From Zygaena filipendulae (taxonomy: Eukaryota; Arthropoda; Insecta; Lepidoptera; Zygaenidae), in NCBI GenBank assembly GCA_907165275.2, contig OU015661.1, positions 5,649,501 through 5,713,500 of the forward strand: DNA of 64,000 bases, given 5' to 3'. Shown here piece after piece: positions 53,809 to 63,710 of the stretch (within the stretch, counting starts at the first letter, position 1; each line of letters opens with the position of its first letter). The position numbers and the translations under genes are program-made. Below the pieces are notes generated by a model. The model saw nothing but the letters and a program-made list of their open reading frames with translations. It searched no databases and was not told the DNA's origin.

Positions 53809-54338
53809 CTAGCTGTCCCCCACGTTTATTTCGGAGTTCTCGCGGGAGTTCTGGGATAAAAAGTACCCTATGTCACTCAGGATCACTGTAGCTTCCTATA
53901 AACGAAAGAATTTTCAAATCGGTTCAGTAGATCCAGAGATTACAACCTCACAAACTCCGGAGTACCCGCGGGAATTTCGGAATAAAAAATACCCTATGTC
54001 CCTTAGGATCATTGTAGCTTCCTTTGCGTCGAAAGAATTTTCAAAATTGTTTCAGTGGATCCAGAGATTACAAAGATTCCTACCCCCTATAATCTCAAAC
54101 TCGCAAACTCCCCACGATTTCACCCGCGGTAATTTCGGAGTCCCCGCTGGAATTACGGGATAAGAAGTAAGACTAAGACACTCAGGAACACTGTAGCATT
54201 TTATTGGTAAAATAATTTTCAAAATCGGTTCAGTAGTTCCACTTCCAGAGATTACCCGCTACAACGTCACAAACACAAACACACAAACTCCCAATTAACA
54301 AACTCACAAACTTTACCTCTTTATAATATTAGTATGGA
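53809..54338 (-). mobile_element. Triple-body Helitron
   Basis: One element from CTAG (53809, preceded by A) to GGA before T at 54338, but with three consecutive bodies: TCGGAGTTCTCGCGGGAGTT, TCCGGAGTACCCGCGGGAAT and TTTCGGAGTCCCCGCTGGAA, each followed by a CTCAGGATCACTGTAGCTTC-like block and TTTTCAAATCGGTTCAGTAG. Only the outer ends have Helitron termini. A 97-codon open frame across it is an accident of the repeat. Confidence 0.7.
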
Positions 54339-54762
54339 TTAGTATCAGTAGGTATATTAGTATAGATTTACTCGTAGGCAACTACTTACGAAAATAATAA
54401 TACCTATACTGAATTATTATATCTTATACACAATAAACCATAATTTTATAGTTTACTGGTTGTGAGTCATAGCTATACTACTCGTATTATGTTCACATGT
54501 CGTTTGTCATAAAAAGGTGACATTTTATTTTTTTAAGAGACGTGAAATTTGAGATTTCCAGGTGGCACTTAATCTTATTATGGAAATTGTTGAAGCAGCT
54601 CAGACCGCATGTCGGCGTTTTAACGCACATAGGTACCTAACATAACGTGCCTACACACGTAACGATAAATAGCTAGGTTATTACTTAATTTATTCTTTGG
54701 ATCGTATATATTCAGTAGTAAATAACCATCTAATCATGCACCTGTTACGTTTTATACAATAA
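54339..54762. other. AT-rich spacer
   Basis: Nothing recognised. Confidence 0.4.
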
Positions 54763-54985
54763 CTAGTTGTGCTCCGCGGTTTCACCCGCGTGAGTTTTGA
54801 GATTCTTCCCAACTCCAAGTTAAAGTTTTTTCCAGAAAATTAAAATATCTATAGGTAGGTATAAAAAATTGCCCAGGACTTATTCTCAGACCTACCAAAT
54901 ATACACAAAAAAATTCATAAAAATCGGCCAAGGCGCTTCGGAGGAGTTAAATAACAAACAATATACTACACACACGAGATTTTTA
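54763..54985 (-). mobile_element. Lep1-like Helitron, further subfamily
   Basis: CTAG with TTGTGCTCCGCGGTTTCACC, GCGTGAGTTTTGAGATTCTT, TTGCCCAGGACTTATTCTCA and AAATCGGCCAAGGCGCTTCG. Distal boundary approximate. Confidence 0.6.
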
Positions 54986-55538
54986 TAGTTGGTAATTGGT
55001 ATATTAGCTGATAATATTATAATAGCTGTTTACGGAGATTTCAAAGGCGTGACTTTTGGGGTATCGTCGGGATATCCTAACAGAGCAAGAACCATCATCC
55101 TGACAATGCAAATAATTATAAAATTTATTGTGTGATCCGTGAATATGACCCTAAAAACGTTTAATTCTATGCCTACTATTTTCCGTGATAACTGGTGATA
55201 TAATGCGCCATTGATCGAAACGTAAATCCAATCCAACGGCAGATCTCGATCTGCCTAAAAGACTTTGTTTCTACATCAAGGTATTATAATGCCGATTATT
55301 TGTATCGAATGGACAAGTCGAGAGGTTACACAGTGCAATAGCTGTTTTCCGAGGTTTCGGCCGGCGGTGTGAAGTTGGCCCCCCAATGTCAAAATAAAAA
55401 ATAAATAAAGTGAGTTCTAGTGGCCCCCCACATAGTTCTGGAGTTCTTTATACTTTTTGGAATTAGTTCTGTTGTTTACATAGACCAAAAATTTCGGCCG
55501 GATGAACTCAGGGACAAAAAAGATCGTATTCTTTCTTA
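54986..55538. other. Spacer
   Basis: The word TTTCGGCCGG occurs near 55355 and 55492, and GTGGCCCCCCAC lies at about 55420; possibly a minor repeat. No gene. Confidence 0.35.
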
Positions 55539-55830
55539 TTAGCTGTGCCTCGTGGTTTCACCCGCGCTTTTATAGATAACAACATTTTTGCAGACATCTG
55601 ATTAAAATTAAACAAAGCCTAGGTATGTGTAAAATTAATCTATACCTGTGAAAACTGCATGTCAATCCGTTCAGTAGATTCGAAGATTATATTGTATCGT
55701 GAACGTCTGTTTCTAGCCAGAAAATAATAATTTTAAGAACTTTTTTGTTGGTGTTAGGTACTCTACTTTTAGTGTCTTCTCTCAATTTTTGGTAAAACTA
55801 TACAATGGACAGAACCGCGGATTCTACTCT
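55539..55830 (-). mobile_element. Lep1-like Helitron, same subfamily as 63711
   Basis: TTAG (for CTAG) with CTGTGCCTCGTGGTTTCACC, TGAAAACTGCATGTCAATCC, GTTCAGTAGATTCGAAGATT and ACAATGGACAGAACCGCGGA. The body parallels 63711-64000 throughout. Confidence 0.65.
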
Positions 55831-55895
55831 TTTATTACCTAGTATGTAGATCATTAAATCATTGAACAATAGGTTATTTGACTAAGTTTAAGTTT

Positions 55896-56142
55896 TATAG
55901 TCCGTCGTGTAGATTAAGTACATAAAACTTATTATTGGACACGTATTTTTTCTTTTATTTATATTGAATCATAATGTCGCGTGACGTCACGATCGTACAG
56001 TTTATATGGGATTAGGTATGACTTCTCGAACCCCCACTTCTCTCTCTCAACTTTATTGCGCTTTATTTTTATTTATTTAAAACGAAAAATATACGTGTCT
56101 ATTATTTATGTTTTATTAGACATAACTGACGACGGACTAAAT
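55896..56142. mobile_element. GTCCGTC-ended MITE, copy 8
   Basis: Left ATAGTCCGTCGTGTAGATTA with TTGGACACGTATTTTTTC; right ATACGTGTCTATTATTTATG with GACGACGGACTAAATAG. CRE TGACGTCA at 55982-55989. Confidence 0.75.
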
Positions 56143-56600
56143 AGAATTTTTAATTTTCATACCCTTCGGTAATATGTCTATTATAATATCTATGCATATT
56201 TATATTTTCTTGCATACTTGTGAATCGTAATACAAAAATATATTTGTTTCATATCCCATGTGCCATGAATTCGCAAAGCGTGACTATCCAGATAAAATAT
56301 AAAGATTATTATTTACGTTGTCTCAACGTTTTTTGTCGTTTAAAAGGCTAAATATAATAATTTTGAAACTCTATTATACCTAAGTCGTATATTTTGCACA
56401 AGAATGTTATAAAAGTACGATATGAAGAAGCGGGAGTGTCGTTGTGTCATCTACGTAAATGATGAAGAAAATGAGAGTAGGTATACCTAATGTCTATACA
56501 AATACCTACATCTATAATAATACTAATAAGTAATCATCTAAAATTGAAGTGATTGTTTGTAATTTGTCAGAATAACAGAATGCATGTGAAATTGTATAGC
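56143..56600. other. AT-rich spacer
   Basis: Nothing recognised. Confidence 0.4.
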
Positions 56601-56720
56601 TACGGTCTGTCTGTCTGTTTGTCCGGCTAATCTACGAAACAGTTGGATCAATTTCGACCTTCACGTGGCCTAGGAGAAATTCAAACAAAGAGTTTTAGAA
56701 CTTCTTTGTAGATAAATATG
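56601..56720 (+). mobile_element. Helitron-like fragment with (GTCT)n
   Basis: GGTCTGTCTGTCTGTTTGTC then GTTGGATCAATTTCGACCTT: a 5' body part attached to a GTCT run; no terminus. Confidence 0.4.
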
Positions 56721-56899
56721 TTTTTCCGCGCATCAGAACTACAGAACGGAACTGAACGAAGTTTCCGACGTTAGGTACCTACCTATACCTTCCTTGTAAA
56801 ATCTAGTCCTTATTTCATCGGAATGGCTGTAGGTACCTACAATGAAGTGGAGTAATTATTATTGTTGTAGCGGTTGGAAATATTAAAAAGATAAGAAGC

Positions 56900-57057
56900 A
56901 TTTTTTGGAAAATCTGTTGATGTGTTTGTCGGTTTATTCGAACGTCGAATCACGTAGAAACCACCGGACGGATTTGAATCAATCTTGGCATATTGGAAGC
57001 TAGGAGTTTTAAAGAGTTCCAGAGCATCACACGACAGAAACCGCGAGGAGTAGCTAT
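56900..57057 (+). mobile_element. Degenerate Helitron-like segment
   Basis: ACCACCGGACGGATTTGAAT, GGCATATTGGAAGCTAGGAG and GACAGAAACCGCGAGGAGTA ending GCTA. Highly diverged. Confidence 0.4.
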
Positions 57058-57129
57058 ATAAAAAAATTAAATTAATGTGACTTACGTGTAAATTTATGTG
57101 CTCGGCGAACCATAGACACCTGTTAGCGT

Positions 57130-57240
57130 AATACGATACCTTGGCACTATACATACGACGCAACGCGTCGTCGGCGCGGCCGATTCGACGGAGGTGGAGG
57201 CACGCGGGGCCGACCCCGGCGCCAGTAGGCATGTGTCCGG
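57130..57240. other. GC-rich block
   Basis: GACGCAACGCGTCGTCGGCG and GGCACGCGGGGCCGACCCCG. Exon- or promoter-like composition without further support; the 131-codon minus frame (56837-57232) crosses it and then AT-rich repeat DNA, so it is not accepted as a gene. Confidence 0.3.
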
Positions 57241-57260
57241 GGTGTGAAAATCATAATATT

Positions 57261-57514
57261 TAGTCCGTCAGTTAGATAATAAAAAATAATAAACACATAT
57301 AATTTTCCTTTTTTTAAATCAATGAAAAGATACTTGGATAAAGCGCGTTAAAGTTAGGAGTAGGGGCCCGTGACGTCATAATTTAAACCGGTATAAACTG
57401 CATCGGATCGTGATGTCACGCGAAATTTCAACTCGACATATCGCCGTTTTTTGATGACGTAAAAAAGAAAAAAACTCGTGTCCAATATTTTTTGTTAATC
57501 TACACGACGGACTG
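57261..57514. mobile_element. GTCCGTC-ended MITE, copy 9 (best preserved)
   Basis: TAGTCCGTCAGTTAGATAAT with AATAATAAACACATATAATT at the left and ACTCGTGTCCAATATTTTTT with CTACACGACGGACT at the right. CRE TGACGTCA at 57371-57378, and TGATGTCA about 41 bp on. It ends 19 bp before the next MITE. Confidence 0.75.
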
Positions 57515-57532
57515 AAGATGGAAACACACTTA

Positions 57533-57769
57533 CGGCCCCACTCAGAGTCGACTTTAATGATTACTTAGTTAAGTATAGATTTTTAAAACAAAATTGCCGC
57601 AATCAGAGACGTTCAGTAAATTTATGTTAATTGGCATTTAATGAGATGTAACTTAATTAGTTAAATACCAATTAACATTAATTTATTAAACTTGTCTGAT
57701 TACGGCAGTTTTGTTTTAAAAATCTATACTTAACTAAGTAATCATTAAAGTCGACTCTGAGTGCGGCGG
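57533..57769. mobile_element. Harbinger-like palindromic MITE
   Basis: Same family and near-identical arms as 40605-40849 (CTCAGAGTCGACTTTAATGA, AATTGCCGCAATCAGAGACG, GAGTGCGGCGG). Direct TTA on both sides (57530-57532 and 57770-57772). Arms nearly perfect. Confidence 0.8.
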
Positions 57770-57772
57770 TTA

Positions 57773-58280
57773 GGTGTTGTGTCGCGACAAAAGCATGTCG
57801 GTTTCATACATTTAGTATAGTTAGAGACATATTAATTTGTATGTTGTGTCGTATTGTGGCGTGTTCTGTTGTGGTGCGTCTCTAACCACACTAAGAGCCA
57901 GCGCACGCTATACGACGACGACTAGCCGCGACGACAGGCTGCGGCCCACAATTTCCATATATTTTGTTTAAAGCTCCTCACACTTGGCTTCAGAGTGGCA
58001 GAGTCGCAACGACAAGCTAGGGGAGTCGGAGCGCACTCGTTCGTTCGCGATAACGTCGCGGCGACAAGACGCAGAAAATATGACAATTACATTCACAAGG
58101 TACACAATACACGTAACGTACGAATACAAGGCATGCGCCACGCACACAGCGAGTGATGCATCAGCTGGTCAGCTCGAGGACCTTAAGGTACCTGCGTCCA
58201 TCGATGTGTGTGTAAAGCTCCATGGTGTAAAGCGATTGAGAGGCGCCTTCACAGGTTGTTTTCTTTTTGATTGATTTATT
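57773..58280. other. Complex sequence, possibly a repeat
   Basis: GTGTCGCGACAAAAGCATGT and later CGATAACGTCGCGGCGACAA share a CGCGAC word in opposite sense, and TTGTGTCG/GTTGTGTCG words recur. A 96-codon plus frame (57984-58274) has no domain. A diverged MITE is one possibility. Confidence 0.3.
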
Positions 58281-59085
58281 TAGTTGGAATTTTTTTTTCA
58301 TCTTTTTTATTTTATGAACACGTTTATAACGGTGTAGGTATACTTTCAACCTTGTGAATATTTGCAGCTATAATTTTATCACATCTTACAAGTCGCGCTA
58401 CGAAATAAAACAAAAATAACGTAAAACCATTGTGATAATACAAGTAGGTAGGTACTATTTACAGTTTTGTTAATATTTATTTAGTATAAAATAAAAATCG
58501 ATTTACATTAAATCAAGTGGTTGCAAGTGTTTAATCAATAAAATACAAACTACATTATATATTTAATAATGAGTAAATTATAAGTACCTATAGTATACAA
58601 TAATCACTTTCAATATGCACCTACCTGTTAATTAACCTACTTAAATGAAGGTTGAGGCCTTATCTTTAACCTGAAAATTTGTCTATTCTACATATTATGA
58701 TATATAAAGTCGCGGAAATTATATAAGTATTATACATATTTACCTACCTACCTAAGTTATTGCTGTTATGCTAGCACAACGGACGCAGTAATTTCACGAA
58801 CATGATAACTATTTTAGATAATAGATATAAAAGCTAAATAATGTACCTAAGTGTATATAGTATACCTAAGTTCCTAATTTGTACTTACATGTACCTAAGT
58901 AAAGTCAAAGTCGTTATCAGCTGTTATCACCAATACCTAATTACGTCGTGTTACATTAATTCATAACAATGACATTTTCAATACAATAATAATATACGAT
59001 TATGTAATTTTCGTATTCTATCATGACTTCATTTGTAGAATTACTTGTTATCTCGCTTCATTAAATCCGTTGAGCAAAGTGAGTA
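58281..59085. other. AT-rich spacer
   Basis: TACCTA/TAGGTA words are frequent; nothing else recognised. Confidence 0.4.
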
Positions 59086-59345
59086 ATGTGCGTGCGCACA
59101 ATCAAGTCCATATCCAGCGGTAGTTGATGAGATCGAGTGTAAACTAGTCGACACGTCGTCGGCCGGGCAAATGTCAAAATATCCTGCATAAGGCTAATTC
59201 AGAGCGAACAATTTATATGCGCCCACGCTTGCTGAAATACGGTGTGTGCGGCACGCCTCTTTTAACTCCGCGCCTTTTATGCATTGGATTTATTAAAGCG
59301 AGTCGCGCACGCTTCATTGAGCAGACGGCAGACCATATTATGCTT
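59086..59345. promoter_or_regulatory. Candidate enhancer block
   Basis: About 260 bp of GC-balanced, unique-looking DNA with CAATTTATATGCGCCC, a Caudal/posterior-Hox-type TTTTATG (59275-59281) next to CATTGGATTTATTA, and GCTAATTCAGAGCG. Flanks are AT-rich. Confidence 0.35.
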
Positions 59346-60780
59346 CTGGCTATTTGACACAACTCCATACTATAGGTACTTATCGCCATCTATGTCACAG
59401 CGCAGACACTGGTCGATGACAAACTCTATAGATTAAGCAATTGCGGATTAATTAAACGATAGTATAGGCACCTACGAGTAGATATTACCCTGTTAGGAGT
59501 CTATAAAAGTTTGTCGTGGGAACAAATAGGAAATAAACCGTTACGATACCTTTTACGTATTGTCTGTTGATATGGTATAAAGAAAACGTAGGTATTATGA
59601 TCCAAATATATAATAAATAATGTCGAAGTATATCGTAGGATTGCCATAAAGTTTAAGCACGTAATTAAAGGTTGATGCTTCTAAAAAATAAAAAAAATGT
59701 ATTAAAAAGAATGTCTGTTTGTTCATTATTATGGGTTCTTATATCATTAATCCAATTACGATAAAACTTTAGTGAAATGATATGAAGGTTTTTTTAAAAG
59801 AAAAAAGGCATTACTATACGCTACGTAACGCACAACAGCCTGATATTATTATTATATCCAATAAGTTTAAAACTTATAACTTTACGTCATAAAATGCAGG
59901 TAAATATTAGGTAAGTGATTTAAAATAAATCAGACAAAACATTCTTATTTGTATTAAAAATGTAGAGATCAGATTTTTTTAGAATAATGTAATAATAATA
60001 AAAAGTATAATCGTGTACTTTATTTCTCTGGCGAAGAGTTTTTTGGCTCTTCGCCATGTTTTCCGCGAACAAGACAGAAGGTTACGCGACGTCTCGCCAT
60101 TCTTTATATGCCTAAATAAAATTAAAGATATATTATTAATATATACGAGTAGGTACGTAGTACCTAGTATATATAGTGTGTAGGAATCGAGTGTGTAGAA
60201 AGTTTGTGTGGTGTGTCGGAGTGTCGGCCGGTGCCAGCGACTTGTGATTGGGCGGGAGGGGCATTAATGACGGCGTCTTGGCAGCTCGAGCGCGCATCAA
60301 AGGAAAGTAAACGTCTTCAATAAAGAAGACACTGTAAGAATAAATAAGCATAAGTTCGTATATATTAGTAAACGTCTTCTAAGAAAAACACAAAATTAAA
60401 ATTTGTGAAAACTTTTTGTAGTTTTGATATTATATAAATATCAAAACCGGGAGTGCATTCTGTGGACCCAAACCCTCTACAAGTCATTTCTTGTTCCCTG
60501 AAACGGATGCGGTGTCAATTGCAATATGCAGCTATTCAGCCAACTTGCAGCCAATTTCGTGTTATTGTACTCGGAACGACGCGTGCGCCGTCACCCTCCA
60601 TCCTTATTACATGTATCGTGAACAATTTGTTGGATTAAGCCCAAATTAATGCATAATACTGTTGTAATATATTGCTTCCTCTTCGCACACACTCACTTTA
60701 TAACGTAAGTAGCTACATAAATGTAAGTAAACATTTTTTGAGATTTATTAACACACATATACATTGAAAACCTTTCACTT
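59346..60780. other. Spacer with two perfect hairpins
   Basis: GGCGAAGAG / CTCTTCGCC (60030-60055, 9-bp stem) and GTTTTGATATT / AATATCAAAAC (60421-60447, 11-bp stem, 5-nt loop). GC-balanced patches at about 60220-60300 and 60450-60620. No gene support. Confidence 0.45.
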
Positions 60781-60945
60781 CTTCAGCCTGTAGGCACCGA
60801 TCCATTCATTGCTGGATGGAGGCTGCCTCATCGCGTTTCCGTTCACCTCGGCACCTTGCCTTTCGCGTCCAAACCCTCAGCAAGCAGTGAGTGCGATGTC
60901 GTCAAATCAAGACAGCCCATGGTCTTCCTACATTCTTCCATTCTG
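60781..60945 (-). mobile_element. Diverged RTE-like LINE fragment
   Basis: TTCTTCAGCCTGTAGGCACC, CATTGCTGGATGGAGGCTGC and GATGTCGTCAAATCAAGACA resemble, from memory, the antisense 3' coding end of a widespread lepidopteran RTE-type element. Too decayed to give a protein. Confidence 0.4.
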
Positions 60946-61380
60946 TCCTGAAATAAAACCGACCAATTGAGAACTCCTTTTGAAGATGGTTAAAACCACC
61001 ACCACCAAAATTTCTGCTATTATTATTATTTTCTCCACAGCGTATCAAAACGAGACTGTACCTAAATGATATCCGATATATAGAAACAAAACATATTATG
61101 CTATTGACGGAGGTACGTAATGCGTCGGTGTTTTCACGCAAGCCGCTCCAATCGCGGCCGTTATCACTTATCAGTGCACTCGAGGAGTGAGGTTAATTAA
61201 ATAGTTACGAGAGCTAGATAAGCTTGCTCGCTATTTATAGAGGGCCGGCGCCTTATCGAACTGCGCCATCTGATAACGTTACTTGCATAGCCCAAGATGC
61301 ATTTTGTTGAATCAAAATTAATCCTAATCTCTCATATTATAAATTAACACATTATTGATTTTTTACTACTTTATAAAGTA
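60946..61380. other. Spacer
   Basis: A balanced patch at about 61140-61270 (ATCGCGGCCGTTATCACTTA) may be regulatory. No gene. Confidence 0.3.
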
Positions 61381-61582
61381 CTAGCTGTCCCGCGCGGTGT
61401 CACCCGCGATAATTTCGGAGTTCCCGCGGAAATTCCGGATCACAATATAGCCTATGTTACTCGGGGATAATGTAGCTTTATACTGGTGGAAGAATTTTTG
61501 AAATCGGTCCATCAGTTTTTGAGTTAAATCGTAACAAACAAACAAAAAATCACATCTTTAATCTTTATAATATTAGTATAGA
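61381..61582 (-). mobile_element. Lep1-like Helitron, full length
   Basis: CTAG with CTGTCCCGCGCGGTGTCACC, GATAATTTCGGAGTTCCCGC, CACAATATAGCCTATGTTAC, AATTTTTGAAATCGGTCCAT and AATATTAGTATAGA before T. Confidence 0.8.
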
Positions 61583-61705
61583 TTAACGTATTATTATGTC
61601 ACTGATGTCATATCATAGAATTATTATTAAGATCACTAACATTATTATTGACAACACCGTTGCCATTTGTCCAGCGATTAGCGAATTCAACACACGTCAA
61701 TCCTA

Positions 61706-61878
61706 TAGTTAATACATATTATAAATTCGAATGTGAGTTTGTTTTTTTGTTACGTTTCCAAACTTTAAAGAAATTCTCCGCACACATTGTCAGAATTACA
61801 GAAAAGGACAAAGAAATCAAAGAATAGTTTTTATTCCAGAATTCTTGTGGGAACTCCGAAATCAATGCGGACAGTTAG
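61706..61878 (+). mobile_element. Lep1-like Helitron, diverged
   Basis: ACATATTATAAATTCGAATG, ATTCTCCGCACACATTGTCA, TTATTCCAGAATTCTTGTGG and a truncated core ending AGTTAG before T. A 15-base A-rich insertion interrupts the body. Confidence 0.6.
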
Positions 61879-63710
61879 TACTTAACAAATTATAAAAATC
61901 TAGATCTAGTGTGTCACCGGCAGCCATAATACATAATATATATATTATTATTACCTAATATTATTATTTTCAATATTACCATATAAAAATTTAGACCTGT
62001 CTTTTACTGTAATTTTTTTTTTGTATTAAAATTCTATAAAGCCTATTTGCGACAGCTTGAAGGAATCTGCTGTGATTTCTAAGGCAGTTCTTCGTCAGTG
62101 GAAGCTTAATAGGAGCAGTAACTTACTACTATTCATTTATTATTTATCATTTAGGTATATCCATTTTTCATTTTTTATTATTCCATGAAAGTTGTTAAAC
62201 AATAATGTCAGTGATGCCTGACATAATGTGATTTTCAAAGAGTCTTTTAAGACTTAATTCACCGTTTATATAATATAAAACCTTTCTAATTTTTCTTTAC
62301 TTAAAATTTTATTAAAAAATACTATTTGTTCAAATTGAGTTGTGAAAAATATGAGACTGTCAGTCTGTATGATAAATTTTATTAAACAAACAATTTTTTA
62401 GTTAATTATTTATTTGAATACTAACATTCAAATTGGTGTTTAAATAAACCAGCTGGCGAGGCAGCAAACTAAAACATTTTCATAGCAGTCGGCTGTCGGC
62501 AACGAAAATCGACTAATAAGCCGCAAAATAGTCACGAAACACCAATAACGATATTCCTAAATACATAATTACCATCGCCCCACCTCATCGGGTATGCACT
62601 TCTTGGTTTAGGTTCTGAGCCGGTATATTATTTACACGCAATATGTAGGTACCAGGTACCAATTTATCTATTTATTTTTTCAACAACATTCCACAGCATA
62701 TGACACCATATCAGATAAATTTCATAAAAACGTATTAAGGTCATAAATTACATTATGTTACCATAACTCATACACATTAGCAACTAAAGAAGAAAAAAAA
62801 ATAAGACAAAAAAAAAATATGAAGGTGATTCGAATCCCAAATGTAAAAATGTACCTAGTAACTAAGTAAAGTTAAATAAGTAAAAAAGTTACTCAAATAA
62901 TTTAAATTTTTGTTAATTTATTTGAGTAATCAAATGAACGACAAAAATGAACAACAACAATGAACAAGATAAGTTGATAGATTTTATTTATTTTTTTTTC
63001 CTTTCGTAAAATTGAAAAATTTTGTTTTACTCAAATGGCATTATTGTTATTAAAAATTCAGAACAAGTCAAGAAAGAAAGTATTTTTTTTTTATCATTAC
63101 CACATGCGCTTATTAAATAGTATTTTCCACATTACAATCATAACGCTTTATCTCATGTCACGATCCTGTTAAAATACGTAAATACTAACAATAAGCCTTA
63201 ACAAATACTAAACTTTAGCAATTGTTGAAATTGTAGGTCTGTTTGACCTCTCATTTCAACAATAGCAGTTTGGAGCCATTAGTTTGCGGCAAAGTTGCCT
63301 TCCTCGTTTTCTTAGAATAATCTGTAGTACCTATTCAAATAGGTAACTACTTACAAAAACATTGCGTGGTACTCGTATTAAGTAACTTACTTAATATAAT
63401 ATGCATATTAACTGGAGTATAACGTACCTATCTATAGAATACAGAACAGACCTACAGGCTACAGCTATTTGACTTTTCGAATATGCTTTAGGAACGTTCC
63501 CCATAAAAAGGCTTTTCACGACTGACCAGATTTTTAAATTTTTTTAGGATTATGTGTCTCAAAAAAAAAAGGATCACTTCTTTGTCCCTATGTCTGTCTA
63601 TTCCATCAGATCCATAGGTACTCAGTTTGGCAATACCTAGGAGCTGTGAAAAAATTAAAATTGTTAGTCAATGCAGTCAAAAGATATGGCCGTTTATCTA
63701 TACTTACTAA
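61879..63710. other. AT-rich sequence, nothing recognised
   Basis: Very AT-rich with homopolymer runs; a balanced patch at about 62445-62540. No gene, repeat family or motif cluster recognised. Confidence 0.45.

Noticed and set aside
53870..54163. 97-codon frame with internally repeated peptide
   Set aside because: The repetition is that of the triple-body Helitron DNA.
56837..57232. 131-codon minus-strand frame
   Set aside because: It crosses a GC-rich block and degenerate Helitron-like DNA; composition changes midway and no domain is seen.
57984..58274. 96-codon plus-strand frame, considered as an exon
   Set aside because: An AGGTACCT donor-like word exists but there is no acceptor, domain or conservation evidence.
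60781..60945. Host coding exon suggested by GC-balanced sequence
   Set aside because: The phrases resemble the antisense end of an RTE-type LINE, and no open frame of that element survives.
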